64,000 nucleotides of DNA, taken from contig NZ_JARANZ010000001.1 of the NCBI RefSeq assembly GCF_029889905.1, positions 496,001 through 560,000 on the forward strand, read 5' to 3'. The stretch is from Chromohalobacter sp. 11-W (GTDB lineage Bacteria; Pseudomonadota; Gammaproteobacteria; Pseudomonadales; Halomonadaceae). This document shows positions 1-9,284 of the stretch, piece after piece; within the stretch, counting starts at the first letter, position 1; each line of letters starts with the position of its first letter. The translations under genes were made by a program, and so were the position numbers. A model generated the notes under the pieces. It was not told the DNA's origin. It was given only the letters and a program-made list of their open reading frames with translations, and did not search any database.

Positions 1-254
1 AGTACCGCATCGCGCATCAATTCGCCGACCAATGAGGGTTGGCCGCAGTGATAGGCGCTATCGAGCAGTTGGCCCAGGACATCCTGCTCCGAGATGAAGC
101 CGATCAGGCGGTCTTTCGCATCGACGACTGGCGCACCGGGCAATCGGTGGCGCGCCAGCCCATCGGCGAGTGCCGAGATCGAGGTGTTGGCGGTGACTCG
201 GTAGCCATCGCCGATCATGATATCGCCGACTACGGCGGGGGATGAACGCGTCAT
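1..254 (-). CDS. CBS-domain protein (partial, 3' end beyond window)
   Basis: The N-terminal 84 codons of a minus-strand gene that runs off the left edge. The protein begins MTRSSPAVVGDIM and continues with the pattern of a CBS domain: a short 'GYRVTANTSISAL' segment, then LPGAPVVDAKDRLIGFISEQD and 'VLGQLL'. CBS domains usually bind adenine nucleotides and act as regulatory modules; pairs form a Bateman module, and the text reaching the edge ('LVGELMRDAV') looks like the linker into a second CBS repeat. The start is ATG at 254, preceded by AGGAGA. Two strong palindromes lie in the 86 bp just upstream. No partner domain is visible, so the regulated process is unknown. Confidence 0.8.
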   Translation of the reverse strand, partial: MTRSSPAVVGDIMIGDGYRVTANTSISALADGLARHRLPGAPVVDAKDRLIGFISEQDVLGQLLDSAYHCGQPSLVGELMRDAV

Positions 255-280
255 GGCAGGTCTCCTGGGCGTCGACGTAC

Positions 281-330
281 ATGACGTCCGCTGACGTCAT
301 GCCGTTAGCGTGGTACCACGCGGCGCGTGG
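281..330. promoter_or_regulatory. Clustered palindromes upstream of the CBS gene
   Basis: Two separate dyads sit between the flavoprotein gene and the CBS gene. ATGACGTC (281-288) and GACGTCAT (293-300) are perfect 8-bp arms around a 4-base loop. GCGTGGTACCACGC (308-321) is a perfect 14-bp palindrome. A further GCGTGG at 325-330 can pair with the middle CCACGC (316-321), so 308-313 and 325-330 compete for the same partner. There is no T tract, which argues against a simple terminator. The dyads could be operators for the CBS gene or a structured leader; function is inferred only. Confidence 0.45.
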
Positions 331-340
331 CATTGAAACG

Positions 341-1810
341 TCAGTCCCCCGGTCCGCATTCCATGCAGCGCTCGACGATCGCCGGCCCCAACTGGAGCTT
401 GGCGTTGAGGTCGCGCAGCGCGGTGCGCAAGCCTTCCTCGACGACCGGGTGATAAAACGGCATCTCCAGCATCTCGCTGACAGTCAGGCGTTGCTGATGT
501 GCCCAAGCGAGCAGGTGGCCCAAGTGCTCGGCGCGCGGCCCGAATATCTCGGCGCCGAGGAACAACCCGGAACCCTGCTCGGCATATACATGCATCAGCC
601 CCTTGTTCATGCGCATGACCCGTGAACGTCCCTGGCCCTCGAAGGACACCTCGCCAACGGCGAAGCACTCACAGTCGCCATAGCGCGCTTCTAATTGAGG
701 ATAGCTCATCCCCACCGTGGCAATCTGCGGGTCACTGAAGACCACACCTAGTGGCGTGCGGCGGTGCCCAGCCCTGATATCAGGGTAGCGACCGGCATTG
801 TCGCCAGCGATGCGCCCTTCGTCGGAGGCCTCGTGGAGAAGCGGCAACTCATGATTGACGTCGCCAGCGATGAATACATGGCTGGGCGCGTCTTGGTCGT
901 TACGGCATTGCAGCGTGTGGCGGTTGTACACCGGCACGCCACGGGCATCGAGCGTGAGATGGGCAGCCTCGATGTCGAGGTTGTCGAGGTTGGGGCGTCG
1001 CCCGGTCGCGGCGAGAAGGTAGTCGAAGTGCTCGGTCAGGTGTTCACCGGTCTCGCGTTCGATGAAGGTGATGACCACGCTGTCGCCGTCACGCTCGATA
1101 GACTCGACGGTGGCGTCGGGGTCGACATAAAGCTCGTCGTTGAACGCTTGCTCGGCGTAGTCACGAATCGCGGTGTCCTGGAGTGGCCCCAGCGCGCCTC
1201 CCACGCCGAAGATGCGTAGACGAACGCCGAGCCGGTGGAGCGCCTGTCCCAGTTCGAGACCGATGACTCCAGGGCCGAACAGGGCCACCGACTCGGGCAG
1301 GTTTTCCCACTCGAAGACGTCGTCGTTGATCACCAGGCGGTCGCCGGCGGCCTCGAAGAAACCGGGATAGGTGGGACGCGAGCCGGAGGCGATGACGATT
1401 TTGTCGGCTTCGACGCGGATTTCTTCATCGACGATCAGCGTGTTGGCATCGGCGAAGCGGGCATAACCGCGTAGCTTGTCGCTGTCGGGGATGCCGTCGA
1501 CTGACTCGATCACAAAGCTCACGAAGCGGTCACGTTCGCGGCGAACACGGTCCATCACTGCCCGTCCGTCGACCGTAACTTCGCCGCTGACATTAACGCC
1601 GAAGGGTGCCGTGTCGCGGGCATGGTGTGCGGTCTCGGCGGCCGCGATCAGCAACTTGGATGGCATGCAACCGACGCGTGCACAGGTTGTGCCATAGGGG
1701 CCGCCTTCGAGCATCACGACCGAATCGGTATGTGCCTTGGCGGCACGATAGGCGCCGAGACCTGCGGTTCCGGCGCCGATGATGGCGACATCCACCTTGC
1801 GTACTTCCAT
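341..1810 (-). CDS. Dihydrolipoamide dehydrogenase-like FAD/NAD(P) disulfide oxidoreductase
   Basis: Class I pyridine nucleotide-disulfide oxidoreductase of 489 aa. It shows the FAD-binding GAGTAG at residues 12-17, the redox-active pair C43-x4-C48 (TTCARVGCMPSK), a second Rossmann motif GPGVIGLELG, the 'AGDVN' FAD motif and a C-terminal dimerisation domain with HPVVEE, where His and Glu form the usual acid-base pair. Start at 1810 is preferred over in-frame codons up to 1909 because AACGAGGACA precedes it and the protein then starts directly at the first beta strand. No 2-oxoacid dehydrogenase genes adjoin it, so a housekeeping Lpd role is not supported. The protein ends with a CMEC pair, which is unusual for Lpd. 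It could be a quinone- or metal-related reductase; the substrate is unknown. Confidence 0.85.
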   Translation of the reverse strand: MEVRKVDVAIIGAGTAGLGAYRAAKAHTDSVVMLEGGPYGTTCARVGCMPSKLLIAAAETAHHARDTAPFGVNVSGEVTVDGRAVMDRVRRERDRFVSFVIESVDGIPDSDKLRGYARFADANTLIVDEEIRVEADKIVIASGSRPTYPGFFEAAGDRLVINDDVFEWENLPESVALFGPGVIGLELGQALHRLGVRLRIFGVGGALGPLQDTAIRDYAEQAFNDELYVDPDATVESIERDGDSVVITFIERETGEHLTEHFDYLLAATGRRPNLDNLDIEAAHLTLDARGVPVYNRHTLQCRNDQDAPSHVFIAGDVNHELPLLHEASDEGRIAGDNAGRYPDIRAGHRRTPLGVVFSDPQIATVGMSYPQLEARYGDCECFAVGEVSFEGQGRSRVMRMNKGLMHVYAEQGSGLFLGAEIFGPRAEHLGHLLAWAHQQRLTVSEMLEMPFYHPVVEEGLRTALRDLNAKLQLGPAIVERCMECGPGD

Positions 1811-2102
1811 GCCTGTGTCCTCGTTGAATCGTCGGTTGTGAAATGAGCGTGCCGTCGCGTGTCGCTTGGCTACCTGAAAGCGCGGGTAGTATGCCGAGGA
1901 GTCGATCAATGATGAATTTGATTAAAATTAAATTTCTGATAGATAAAAACGATGGAGGGGTGGCGGCTTGAAAGTCGGTCTCATGCCTTCATGTAAGAGG
2001 GATAGGCTATAGTGGCATTGTGAAAAAATGACGCTGCGCAGAAGCGGCGTAAATCATTGGCACGAGACGTAATAGACAGGGTTCGGCTCTTCGGGAGGCA
2101 AC

Positions 2103-2372
2103 ATGAACGCACGTGATTACTTGGCCAAGCAGGGAATCGGCCTCGATAAGGAAGAGGACAAGCCCACTACCCTCGAAGAGCAGGCCTGGGCACGCGCTCG
2201 GGGCGCGGCAAGCCAGCGCCCGCGCAGTGGTACCCCGCATGATTGGGAAGATTGGGAGCGTCACCACGAAACGCTGGCCTCGGGCGCCGATGAGGTGCGC
2301 CAGAAGATCGATCCCGACGCGCATTCGCATGCGCCGGGAGTCGAATATTGCGATCCTCGTGGCAAGCAATAG
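2103..2372 (+). CDS. Small acidic protein of unknown function
   Basis: An 89-aa soluble protein beginning MNARDYLAKQGIGLDKEEDK and rich in Asp, Glu, His and Arg, without signal peptide or membrane segment. The start is well supported by GGGAGGCAAC directly upstream. Codon use resembles that of its neighbours. It stands alone, divergent from the flavoprotein gene. I do not recognise the family and assign no function; the charged, helix-prone composition suggests a small regulator or binding protein, but this is a guess. Confidence 0.65.
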   Translation: MNARDYLAKQGIGLDKEEDKPTTLEEQAWARARGAASQRPRSGTPHDWEDWERHHETLASGADEVRQKIDPDAHSHAPGVEYCDPRGKQ

Positions 2373-2429
2373 CCAGGCTATCGGGGCGTCATGCCCTTGC
2401 GTATCATGCTAGGCGGTGAATATCACCAG

Positions 2430-2441
2430 TGGGGCGCCCCA
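2430..2441. repeat. Palindrome TGGGGCGCCCCA, first of two copies around yqaE
   Basis: A 12-bp perfect palindrome 48 bp before the small Pmp3/YqaE gene. Its GGGGCGCCCC core recurs at 2654-2663, just after the gene's stop codon, as part of a hairpin (left arm 2652-2662, right arm 2669-2678, one bulged G). The two copies therefore bracket the gene. Confidence 0.5.
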
Positions 2442-2489
2442 CACTACTTTGAAAGACTCTGAAAGGACGCATTCACAAGGAGAGGATGT

Positions 2490-2648
2490 ATGGACATTAT
2501 CCGCATAATTCTGGCTATTTTGCTGCCGCCCCTGGGGGTTTTCCTGCAGGTCGGTTTCGGTCTGCATTTCTGGCTCAATATTCTGCTGACGTTGTTGGGG
2601 TATATTCCCGGCATCATTCACGCCGTTTGGATCATCGCCACGCGGTGA
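2490..2648 (+). CDS. yqaE: Pmp3/YqaE (UPF0057) family small membrane protein
   Basis: A 52-aa hydrophobic protein starting MDIIRIILAILLPPLGVFLQ. It has the family signature: a first membrane helix containing LPPLGVFLQVG, then FWLNILLTLLGYIPGIIHAVW as the second helix. Length matches the usual 50-55 aa. A strong AAGGAGAGG site precedes it; an ATG at 2486 lies in another frame and gives only a shadow reading. Pmp3 proteins are stress- and salt-induced in yeast, plants and bacteria and are thought to modulate membrane potential and cation leak, which would suit a halophile (family knowledge, not seen here). The gene is monocistronic and ends at a strong terminator at 2698-2729. Confidence 0.9.
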   Translation: MDIIRIILAILLPPLGVFLQVGFGLHFWLNILLTLLGYIPGIIHAVWIIATR

Positions 2649-2697
2649 CAGATGGGGCGCCCCTGAGAGGGCGCCCATGCTTGACTGCCATCTGAAC

Positions 2698-2729
2698 GAC
2701 GGGCCCGCTTAGGCGGGCCCGTCTTGTTT
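2698..2729 (+). terminator. Rho-independent terminator after yqaE
   Basis: Perfect 11-bp stem GACGGGCCCGC (2698-2708) and GCGGGCCCGTC (2713-2723) around a TTAG loop, followed by TTGTTT. Confidence 0.85.
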
Positions 2730-2809
2730 GGGCGAGGCCTGGTATGAGGTGGCTGGTTAAAAGATATGATAAAACTTCAGCCATCGTTGACGTCGTTCTT
2801 GAGGATTCC

Positions 2810-4609
2810 ATGCTGCGCAAGATTGCTCTGGCATTGTGCCTAGTCGTGATGAGCCCCGTGGCACTAGGGGTAAGCGTGGGAGCGCCGCAGGTCACTTCTT
2901 ATCTCAATCAGCCCTTGCGCGCCGAACTGACGCTCTCCGGTGTCGGCGATGTCGATCCTCAGCGACTCAAGGTGCGTCTGGCGGACGAGACTGCCTTCGA
3001 GACGGCGGGGCTGGATGATAAAGCGCTCGAGATGCCGCTGAATGTCGCTTTATCGCGCGATACCACACCGCCACGCGTCACGCTCAGCAGTCAGGCGCCG
3101 GTAGAGCGCGCGTATCTCGAATTATTGCTGGAGGTGTCATGGCCGCAAGGGCGTATCCAGCAGCCGGTGACATTGTTGCTCGACCCGGCTGGCTACGCCC
3201 TGGCGAGCTCTTCCGATGCGTCGCCGGCAGCCGCGGGCACGTCGACGCGGCAAGCCAATGCACCGACGACTTCTCGCGCGACTTCTCAGCCCCAACCTGA
3301 GACGTCGCAGGGCGTTGTCGGGACGGTTCGCGAGGGTGCCGAGAGCTCGCGTCCCGCACCGGATGCCGCTTCATCGCCGCCGCGCGCAGGAGAGTCTGAT
3401 TCTCGACGTGCGGCCGAGCTAGAGGCGGCATTGCAAGCGCTGCGCGTGCGCATGGCCTACGTCGAGCGGGAACGTGATGCGCTGGCCGAGCGTCTAGAAG
3501 CACTCTCGGCGCTACCGCCGGTCGATGTGACCGGCGTGGCGGCGTTGCGGGCACAGACGGCATCCGCTACCCCGTCGGCATCGTCCGGCGAGCAGGCAGC
3601 GTCGCTCAGCGACGAGACGCCGCCAAACACTGCCCAGCGTGATGAAGCGTCGTCATCCTGGTTGGGACCATTGCAGGTGGTGTTGCTGATCGTACTGGCG
3701 GCATTGCTGGCGCTTTGGGGATGGCAGCGTTGGCGTACCGGTCGCGAAGCGACCTATCAGGATGTGGCGGCGCGGCTGGGGACGACGCAGCCTACCGCCA
3801 AGGCGCGTCCGATCCTGAGTGACGATGATGTACCCGAAACGGCCACCATCGACGAGGCCGATATTTATATCGCCTATGGACGTTATACCCAGGCGCGTGA
3901 ATGGCTACAGGCGCGTCTGGCGGCACAGGAAAATGCCGAGTTGCGCCTCAAATTGCTGTCGGTGTTGGGTGAACTGGGCGAGCTCAATGCGTTGGAGGAA
4001 GAGGCCGCGCGCTTCGCGTCGTCGGTCAGTGATGAAACGCACCGTGAGGCTGAGGCCTTGGTGACGCATTATCGTCAAGTCGTCGCCACGCAAGCCGCCA
4101 GCGCGCCGCATGAACCGATTGCGTCTTCCTCCGACATGGACGCGCTATTCGAAGGTGCCTCGGTGCCTGCCGACAACGCGAAGCCCGAGACGCCGCATGA
4201 TGAGTCGGATGAGGATGCGGAGGCGGTAACGCCGGCCGCACGTCCCGATGAGGAAGCCGCGCCGCTCGAGTTCGAGCCGCCCGAGGTTCCCGGTGCGCCC
4301 ACGCGCCTGGATTATCAGTTGCCCGAGGTGGAACCCTCGACGGAGGCCGATTCGTACGATGAGTCAGGTGAGTCATCACATGATGTTGCGCGTTGGGAGG
4401 TCGAGGAAGTGGCGTTCGAACCCTCGCATCTGGATAATGGGCGCGCCGTCGAGGCGCCAGCCGACGCGCTGGAGAAGGCGCGGGATTTGCTGGCCGCCGA
4501 AGGCGAAACCACGCAGGCCAAGGCGTTGCTGCAAGTTGCTGCACGCGCCGAGGACGATGGCGTGGCGCGCGAGGCCAGGGAGCTGATGCGTGAATACGAC
4601 GGCGTCTGA
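2810..4609 (+). CDS. fimV: FimV-like polar hub protein
   Basis: A 599-aa protein with FimV/TspA layout. It has a signal peptide (MLRKIALALCLVVMSPVALG), then the FimV N-terminal beta domain with 'YLNQPLRAEL' and 'LLLDPAG'. A Ser/Ala/Pro-rich linker, a coiled coil around residues 195-238, one membrane helix at about 284-306 (PLQVVLLIVLAALLALWGW) and a TPR-like cytoplasmic part (ADIYIAYGRYTQAREWL) follow. The last 45 residues match the FimV C-terminal motif (ALEKARDLLAAEGETTQAK). FimV organises polar type IV pilus and chemosensory systems in Pseudomonas. I cannot see a LysM peptidoglycan-binding motif after the N-domain, and the protein is shorter than the roughly 900 aa of Pseudomonas FimV. Start at 2810 follows TTGAGG. 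The fimV-truA-trpF order is conserved in related bacteria. Confidence 0.85.
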   Translation: MLRKIALALCLVVMSPVALGVSVGAPQVTSYLNQPLRAELTLSGVGDVDPQRLKVRLADETAFETAGLDDKALEMPLNVALSRDTTPPRVTLSSQAPVERAYLELLLEVSWPQGRIQQPVTLLLDPAGYALASSSDASPAAAGTSTRQANAPTTSRATSQPQPETSQGVVGTVREGAESSRPAPDAASSPPRAGESDSRRAAELEAALQALRVRMAYVERERDALAERLEALSALPPVDVTGVAALRAQTASATPSASSGEQAASLSDETPPNTAQRDEASSSWLGPLQVVLLIVLAALLALWGWQRWRTGREATYQDVAARLGTTQPTAKARPILSDDDVPETATIDEADIYIAYGRYTQAREWLQARLAAQENAELRLKLLSVLGELGELNALEEEAARFASSVSDETHREAEALVTHYRQVVATQAASAPHEPIASSSDMDALFEGASVPADNAKPETPHDESDEDAEAVTPAARPDEEAAPLEFEPPEVPGAPTRLDYQLPEVEPSTEADSYDESGESSHDVARWEVEEVAFEPSHLDNGRAVEAPADALEKARDLLAAEGETTQAKALLQVAARAEDDGVAREARELMREYDGV

Positions 4610-4664
4610 GCGCTATACGCAGACGTTTGCACGACATACCCCAGACTCAACGTGACGGATATCG

Positions 4665-5591
4665 ATGGCCTTCTTCGAATTCCAGGATGACCGCCAGCCG
4701 CTGGAAGGGCGCATTGCACTCGGTGTCGAGTACGATGGCAGTGCGTACTGTGGTTGGCAGCGCCTCACACAAGCGCCTTCGGTGCAGGCAGCGCTGGAAA
4801 CGGCGCTTTCGAAGATTGCCAATACGCCGGTGCAAGCGCTGTGCAGCGGGCGCACCGATACCGGTGTGCATGCCACGCGCCAGGTGGTGCACTTCGATGC
4901 ACCGGTGTCCCGCACACAAAAAGCCTGGCTGTTCGGCACCAATGCCAAATTGCCGCGCGATATTGCGGTGCGCTGGGTGGTGCCGGTCGCCGATGATTTT
5001 CATGCGCGGCTCTCGGCCTTGGCGCGGCGCTACCGTTACGTGATTCTCAATCAGCCATCGCGGCCGGTGCTCGAGCGCGCCAATGCGACCTGGTGCCGTG
5101 AGCCACTGGACGCCGAGCGCATGCATACCGCCGCCCAGGCGTTGATCGGCGAGCAAGATTTTTCGAGTTTCCGCGCCGCGGGCTGCCAGTCGAAAAGCAC
5201 CCATCGCCATGTGCACTTCATCGAGGTGCGGCGTTATGGGCCGATGATCGTCATCGACATTCAGGCCAACGCGTTCTTGCATCACATGATCCGCAATATC
5301 GCCGGCGCACTGGTGGCGGTCGGGCGCGGCGATCACCCGACGACCTATCCTGGCGAGTTGTTGGCGCTGCGCGACCGAACGCAGGGCAATGTCACGGCGC
5401 CGGGTTGCGGGCTGCACTTCGTCGACGTGTACTACGATGAGCGCTTCGAATTGCCACAAGAGCCACTTGGCCCGAATTTGCTGGCGTTCGTCGGGGAATG
5501 GAGCGGCGAGCGCACGCTGCCGGATAGCGAGTGGGCGCGTGCGCGTCGCCAGCGCCGCGTCTATCCACCGCGTCGGGAGGTGTCGTCATGA
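4665..5591 (+). CDS. truA: tRNA pseudouridine(38-40) synthase TruA
   Basis: A 308-aa pseudouridine synthase that modifies uridines 38-40 in the tRNA anticodon arm. The catalytic Asp lies in [11 protein letters not shown] (near residue 65), preceded by the family start '[15 protein letters not shown]'. Later motifs FRAAGCQ and [11 protein letters not shown] are also typical. The protein is slightly longer than E. coli TruA (270 aa) because of an N-terminal extension ([15 protein letters not shown]) and a C-terminal Arg-rich tail. The stop codon overlaps the trpF start as ATGA, so the two are probably translationally coupled. Confidence 0.95.
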   Translation: MAFFEFQDDRQPLEGRIALGVEYDGSAYCGWQRLTQAPSVQAALETALSKIANTPVQALCSGRTDTGVHATRQVVHFDAPVSRTQKAWLFGTNAKLPRDIAVRWVVPVADDFHARLSALARRYRYVILNQPSRPVLERANATWCREPLDAERMHTAAQALIGEQDFSSFRAAGCQSKSTHRHVHFIEVRRYGPMIVIDIQANAFLHHMIRNIAGALVAVGRGDHPTTYPGELLALRDRTQGNVTAPGCGLHFVDVYYDERFELPQEPLGPNLLAFVGEWSGERTLPDSEWARARRQRRVYPPRREVSS

Positions 5592-6223
5592 AGACGCCGA
5601 TGCAGCGAACTCGCGTCAAGATATGCGGCCTGACGCGTGAGGAAGACATCGAAGCGGCTGTGGCAGCGGGCGCCGATGCGCTGGGCTTCGTGATGTGGCC
5701 TGGCAGCGTGCGGGCGATCGACGAAGCGCGCCTGGCGCGGCTAGCGGCGTGCGTGCCGCCCTTCGTGACACGCGTGGGGTTGTTCGTCGACCAGCCGCTG
5801 GACGAGATTCGGCGTTGCGCGCGGCATCTTGATTTGGTGCAGTTGCATGGTGACGAGACCGCCGAGGCGTGTGCGCATCTGGATCTCCCTTGGATCAAGG
5901 CCTTGCGCATGCGCGACGGACTCGACTTGCACGCTGAGGCTGTGCGTTATGCCGGCGCGCGCGGCCTGCTGCTGGACGCCTATCGCCCCGGCATGCCGGG
6001 AGGGACGGGCGAGACCTTCGACTGGTCGCGAATCCCCGCAAACCTGGCAAAACCTGTTATTCTCGCAGGAGGCTTGACGGCAGCCAATGTTGCCGAAGCC
6101 ATTCAGCGGGTGCGGCCCTACGCCGTCGATGTCTCGGGAGGCGTCGAGGCGGCCAAGGGCATCAAGGATCCCGCGAGCATCCGGGCATTTCTGTCCCAAG
6201 TGTCCCATACCCAAGCCCCATAG
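5588..6223 (+). CDS. trpF: Phosphoribosylanthranilate isomerase
   Basis: TrpF, 211 aa, a TIM barrel that converts phosphoribosylanthranilate to the carboxyphenylaminodeoxyribulose phosphate in tryptophan synthesis. VKICGLT near the N-terminus carries the catalytic Cys13; [20 protein letters not shown] carries the catalytic Asp; VDVSGGVE near the C-terminus forms the phosphate site. ATG at 5588 overlaps the truA stop (ATGA) and follows GGGAGGTGTC. trpF is a stand-alone gene here, followed 11 bp later by trpB and then trpA; the genes for the earlier pathway steps are not in the window. No leader peptide or attenuator is visible, since transcription probably enters from truA. Confidence 0.96.
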   Translation: MKTPMQRTRVKICGLTREEDIEAAVAAGADALGFVMWPGSVRAIDEARLARLAACVPPFVTRVGLFVDQPLDEIRRCARHLDLVQLHGDETAEACAHLDLPWIKALRMRDGLDLHAEAVRYAGARGLLLDAYRPGMPGGTGETFDWSRIPANLAKPVILAGGLTAANVAEAIQRVRPYAVDVSGGVEAAKGIKDPASIRAFLSQVSHTQAP

Positions 6224-6234
6224 AGGTGTCATTC

Positions 6235-7449
6235 GTGACCAAGTTCAGCGACCTGACCCGACTGCCGGACGCCCAAGGCCATTTTGGCCCTTACGGTGGC
6301 CGGTTCGTCTCGGAGACTCTGAGCTTCGCCCTGGAAGAGTTGGAGAAGGTTTACATGAGCCTTCGTGACGATGCCGATTTCCAGGCCGAATTCGACCGTG
6401 ATCTGGCCCATTATGTGGGCCGCCCGTCTCCGCTGTACCACGCTGAACGATGGTCCGAGAAGATCGGTGGTGCGCAGATCTGGCTCAAGCGCGAAGATCT
6501 CAACCACACCGGCGCCCACAAGGTGAACAACACCATCGGCCAGGCGTTGCTCGCCAAGAAGAGCGGCAAGCCGCGCGTCATCGCCGAGACCGGTGCCGGC
6601 CAGCATGGCGTGGCCACCGCCACCGTGGCGGCGCGACTAGGCCTCAAGTGCGAGATCTACATGGGTGCCGAGGACGTCGAGCGCCAAAAGCTCAACGTCT
6701 ATCGCATGCGTCTGCTGGGGGCCGAAGTGCACCCGGTCGAGTCCGGGTCGCGTACCCTCAAGGACGCCATGAACGAGGCGCTGCGCGACTGGGTGACCAA
6801 TGTCGACGATACCTTCTACATCATCGGCACCGTGGCCGGGCCGCATCCCTATCCCGCCATGGTTCGCGATTTCACCGCGGTGATCGGTCGCGAGGCGCGC
6901 GAGCAGAGCTTGGCGCAGATCGGTCGCCTGCCCGATGCCCTGGTGGCCTGCGTAGGGGGCGGCTCCAACGCCATCGGCCTTTTCTATCCGTTCCTCGAGG
7001 ATGAAGACGTGGCCATGGTCGGCGTCGAGGCCGGTGGCGACGGTGTCGAAACTGGGCGCCACGCCGCACCGTTGACGGCCAATGCGCCCAGCGGTGTGCT
7101 ACATGGCAATCGGACTTACCTGATGTCCGACGCGAGTGGCCAGGTGTCGGATACGCACTCGATCTCCGCCGGTCTCGATTATCCTGGCGTCGGCCCCGAG
7201 CACGCACTGTGGAAGGACGTCGGTCGCGTCAGCTACGTGGCCGCCAACGACGATGCGGTGCTCGAGGCGTTTCGTGAGTTGACCCGCGTCGAGGGCATCA
7301 TGCCCGCGCTGGAATCGGCTCATGCGCTGGCCCATGCCAAGGTGATGGCGGCCTCCATGCGCCCCGATCAGCACATCGTCGTCAATCTTTCCGGGCGTGG
7401 TGACAAGGACATTCACACGGTGGCCAAGCTCGACGGCCTGGAATTTTGA
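6235..7449 (+). CDS. trpB: Tryptophan synthase beta subunit
   Basis: TrpB1-type beta chain, 404 aa from the chosen GTG. It joins indole to serine using PLP. The PLP lysine is in HTGAHKVNN (near residue 96), the substrate loop is ETGAGQHG, and the phosphate-binding GGGSNAIG lies near residue 241. Two GTG codons are possible: 6226 and 6235. The latter sits 8 bases after AGAGG and gives [12 protein letters not shown], so it is preferred; 6226 would overlap the likely ribosome site. The next gene, trpA, begins 2 bases after the stop, as expected for subunits that form the alpha2-beta2 complex. Confidence 0.95.
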   Translation: MTKFSDLTRLPDAQGHFGPYGGRFVSETLSFALEELEKVYMSLRDDADFQAEFDRDLAHYVGRPSPLYHAERWSEKIGGAQIWLKREDLNHTGAHKVNNTIGQALLAKKSGKPRVIAETGAGQHGVATATVAARLGLKCEIYMGAEDVERQKLNVYRMRLLGAEVHPVESGSRTLKDAMNEALRDWVTNVDDTFYIIGTVAGPHPYPAMVRDFTAVIGREAREQSLAQIGRLPDALVACVGGGSNAIGLFYPFLEDEDVAMVGVEAGGDGVETGRHAAPLTANAPSGVLHGNRTYLMSDASGQVSDTHSISAGLDYPGVGPEHALWKDVGRVSYVAANDDAVLEAFRELTRVEGIMPALESAHALAHAKVMAASMRPDQHIVVNLSGRGDKDIHTVAKLDGLEF

Positions 7450-7451
7450 GC

Positions 7452-8261
7452 ATGACTATGAATCGTATCGATCAACGTTTTGCGGCGCTCAAGGCTCAGT
7501 CGCGCCGCGCCTTGATTCCGTATATCACTGCCGGTGACCCCGCGCCGCAGTATACCGTCGGCTTCATGCACGCCTGCGTCGAGGCGGGCGCCGATGTGCT
7601 GGAATTGGGCGTGCCGTTTTCCGATCCCATGGCCGATGGCCCGGTGATCCAGAAAGCTTGCGAGCGCGCGCTCAAGCATGGGACGCGTCTGGCCGATGTG
7701 CTCGACATGGTCGCGTCGTTTCGCGAGACCGACTCGACAACGCCGGTGGTGTTGATGGGATATCTCAATCCCATCGAGCGCATGGGCTACGAAGCGTTCG
7801 TACGGCGCGCGCGGGACGCGGGCGTCGACGGCGTGCTGATGGTCGACATGCCGCCTGAAGAAGCCACGGCGATAGCGCCATTGTTTGCCGAGTATGGTCT
7901 GCAGTCGATCTTCCTGCTGGCCCCTACCACCTCGTCCACCCGGGCAGCTACAATATGTGCGCACGGCGAGGGTTATTTGTACTATGTATCACTCAAGGGT
8001 GTGACTGGTGCCGCGTCGTTGGATGTTGAAGCCGTGGCGCGGCAGTTGGCGCCGCTACGCGAGATGACCGATTTGCCGTTATGTGTCGGCTTCGGCATTC
8101 GTGATGGCGAGACCGCTGCGGCGGTCGGCCGGGTAGCCGATGGCGTCATCGTCGGCAGTGCATTGGTGTCGCGTATCGCCGAAAACGCCGAACGCCCCGA
8201 GGCCATACCAGCGGCGCTCAAGGCTGTGCTTGGCGACATGCGCGATGCGCTGGATCGCTGA
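7452..8261 (+). CDS. trpA: Tryptophan synthase alpha subunit
   Basis: TrpA, 269 aa, a TIM barrel that cleaves indole-3-glycerol phosphate to indole and glyceraldehyde 3-phosphate. The catalytic Glu and Asp are in the canonical [21 protein letters not shown] near the N-terminus and GFGIRDGE near the C-terminus (phosphate binding) are also present. Start at ATG 7452; ATG 7458 is a close alternative, and no clear ribosome site is seen, which suggests coupling to trpB 2 bases upstream. Downstream is accD after a 90-bp gap. Confidence 0.96.
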   Translation: MTMNRIDQRFAALKAQSRRALIPYITAGDPAPQYTVGFMHACVEAGADVLELGVPFSDPMADGPVIQKACERALKHGTRLADVLDMVASFRETDSTTPVVLMGYLNPIERMGYEAFVRRARDAGVDGVLMVDMPPEEATAIAPLFAEYGLQSIFLLAPTTSSTRAATICAHGEGYLYYVSLKGVTGAASLDVEAVARQLAPLREMTDLPLCVGFGIRDGETAAAVGRVADGVIVGSALVSRIAENAERPEAIPAALKAVLGDMRDALDR

Positions 8262-8351
8262 GCCGGTCATGCGAGCCCCTATTATTCGCTGCATTGGGCC
8301 ACGGACGTGGCTCGATGCGTCAGACAAGCAACACGGAAGCGTCTCAGAACC

Positions 8352-9284
8352 ATGAGCTGGCTAGACAAAATTGTGCCGTCGATGAGCCGTACCCAGCGAA
8401 CCGATCGCCGGAAAAGCGTGCCGGATGGCCTGTGGCGTAAGTGCCCCAATTGCGAGGCGGTGCTCTATCTTCCCGAGCTGGAGCGCCATCAAAGCGTGTG
8501 TCCCAAGTGCGATCACCATCTGCGCCTGACGGCACGCAAACGACTCAACTGGTTCCTGGATACGGAAGGTCGCGAGGAAATCGCTGCCGACCTGCAGCCC
8601 AGTGATCGCCTCAAATTCCGCGACTCCAAGAAGTACAAGGATCGTTTGGCGGCGGCCCAGAAAGCCACCGACGAAAACGATGCCTTGATTGCCATGCGCG
8701 GTAAGCTCGATGGCTTGCCAGTAGTCGCGGTGGCGTTCGAGTTCAGCTTCATGGGCGGCTCCATGGGGGCCGTGGTGGGCGAGAAGTTCGTGCGTGCCGC
8801 GACCCAAGCGCTGGAAGAAGGCGTACCGCTTGTCTGCTTCGCCGCATCCGGCGGTGCCCGCATGCAGGAAGCGCTTTTCTCGCTGATGCAGATGGCCAAG
8901 ACATCCGCGGCCTTGGAAAAGCTCAAGCAGGCGGGTGTGCCCTACATGTCGGTGTTGACCGATCCTGTCTTCGGTGGGGTGTCCGCGTCGTTGGCGATGC
9001 TGGGCGATCTCAATATCGCCGAGCCCAACGCCTTGATCGGGTTCGCGGGGCCGCGTGTCATCGAGCAGACCGTGCGCGAGCAATTGCCGGAAGGCTTCCA
9101 GCGCAGCGAGTTCCTGCTCGAACACGGCACCGTGGACATGATCGTGCATCGTCATGACATGCGAGAGCGTCTGGGCGGTGTTATGCGCAAGCTGACCCAT
9201 CAGTCGCGTCTCGGCCAGGACAGCGAGGCCGATGAGGCGCCGGCCCAAAGTACACTGGACGAGTTCTCCCAGGCCGATCACTGA
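8352..9284 (+). CDS. accD: Acetyl-CoA carboxylase carboxyltransferase subunit beta
   Basis: AccD, 310 aa, which with AccA transfers CO2 from carboxybiotin to acetyl-CoA, giving malonyl-CoA for fatty acid synthesis. The N-terminal zinc ribbon CPNC...CPKC spans about residues 31-53, followed by the crotonase-like carboxyltransferase fold with '[11 protein letters not shown]', '[12 protein letters not shown]' and '[12 protein letters not shown]'. The start [10 protein letters not shown] is the usual AccD start. The gene abuts folC with no spacer (stop 9282-9284, ATG 9285), an arrangement conserved in gammaproteobacteria. Confidence 0.97.
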   Translation: MSWLDKIVPSMSRTQRTDRRKSVPDGLWRKCPNCEAVLYLPELERHQSVCPKCDHHLRLTARKRLNWFLDTEGREEIAADLQPSDRLKFRDSKKYKDRLAAAQKATDENDALIAMRGKLDGLPVVAVAFEFSFMGGSMGAVVGEKFVRAATQALEEGVPLVCFAASGGARMQEALFSLMQMAKTSAALEKLKQAGVPYMSVLTDPVFGGVSASLAMLGDLNIAEPNALIGFAGPRVIEQTVREQLPEGFQRSEFLLEHGTVDMIVHRHDMRERLGGVMRKLTHQSRLGQDSEADEAPAQSTLDEFSQADH

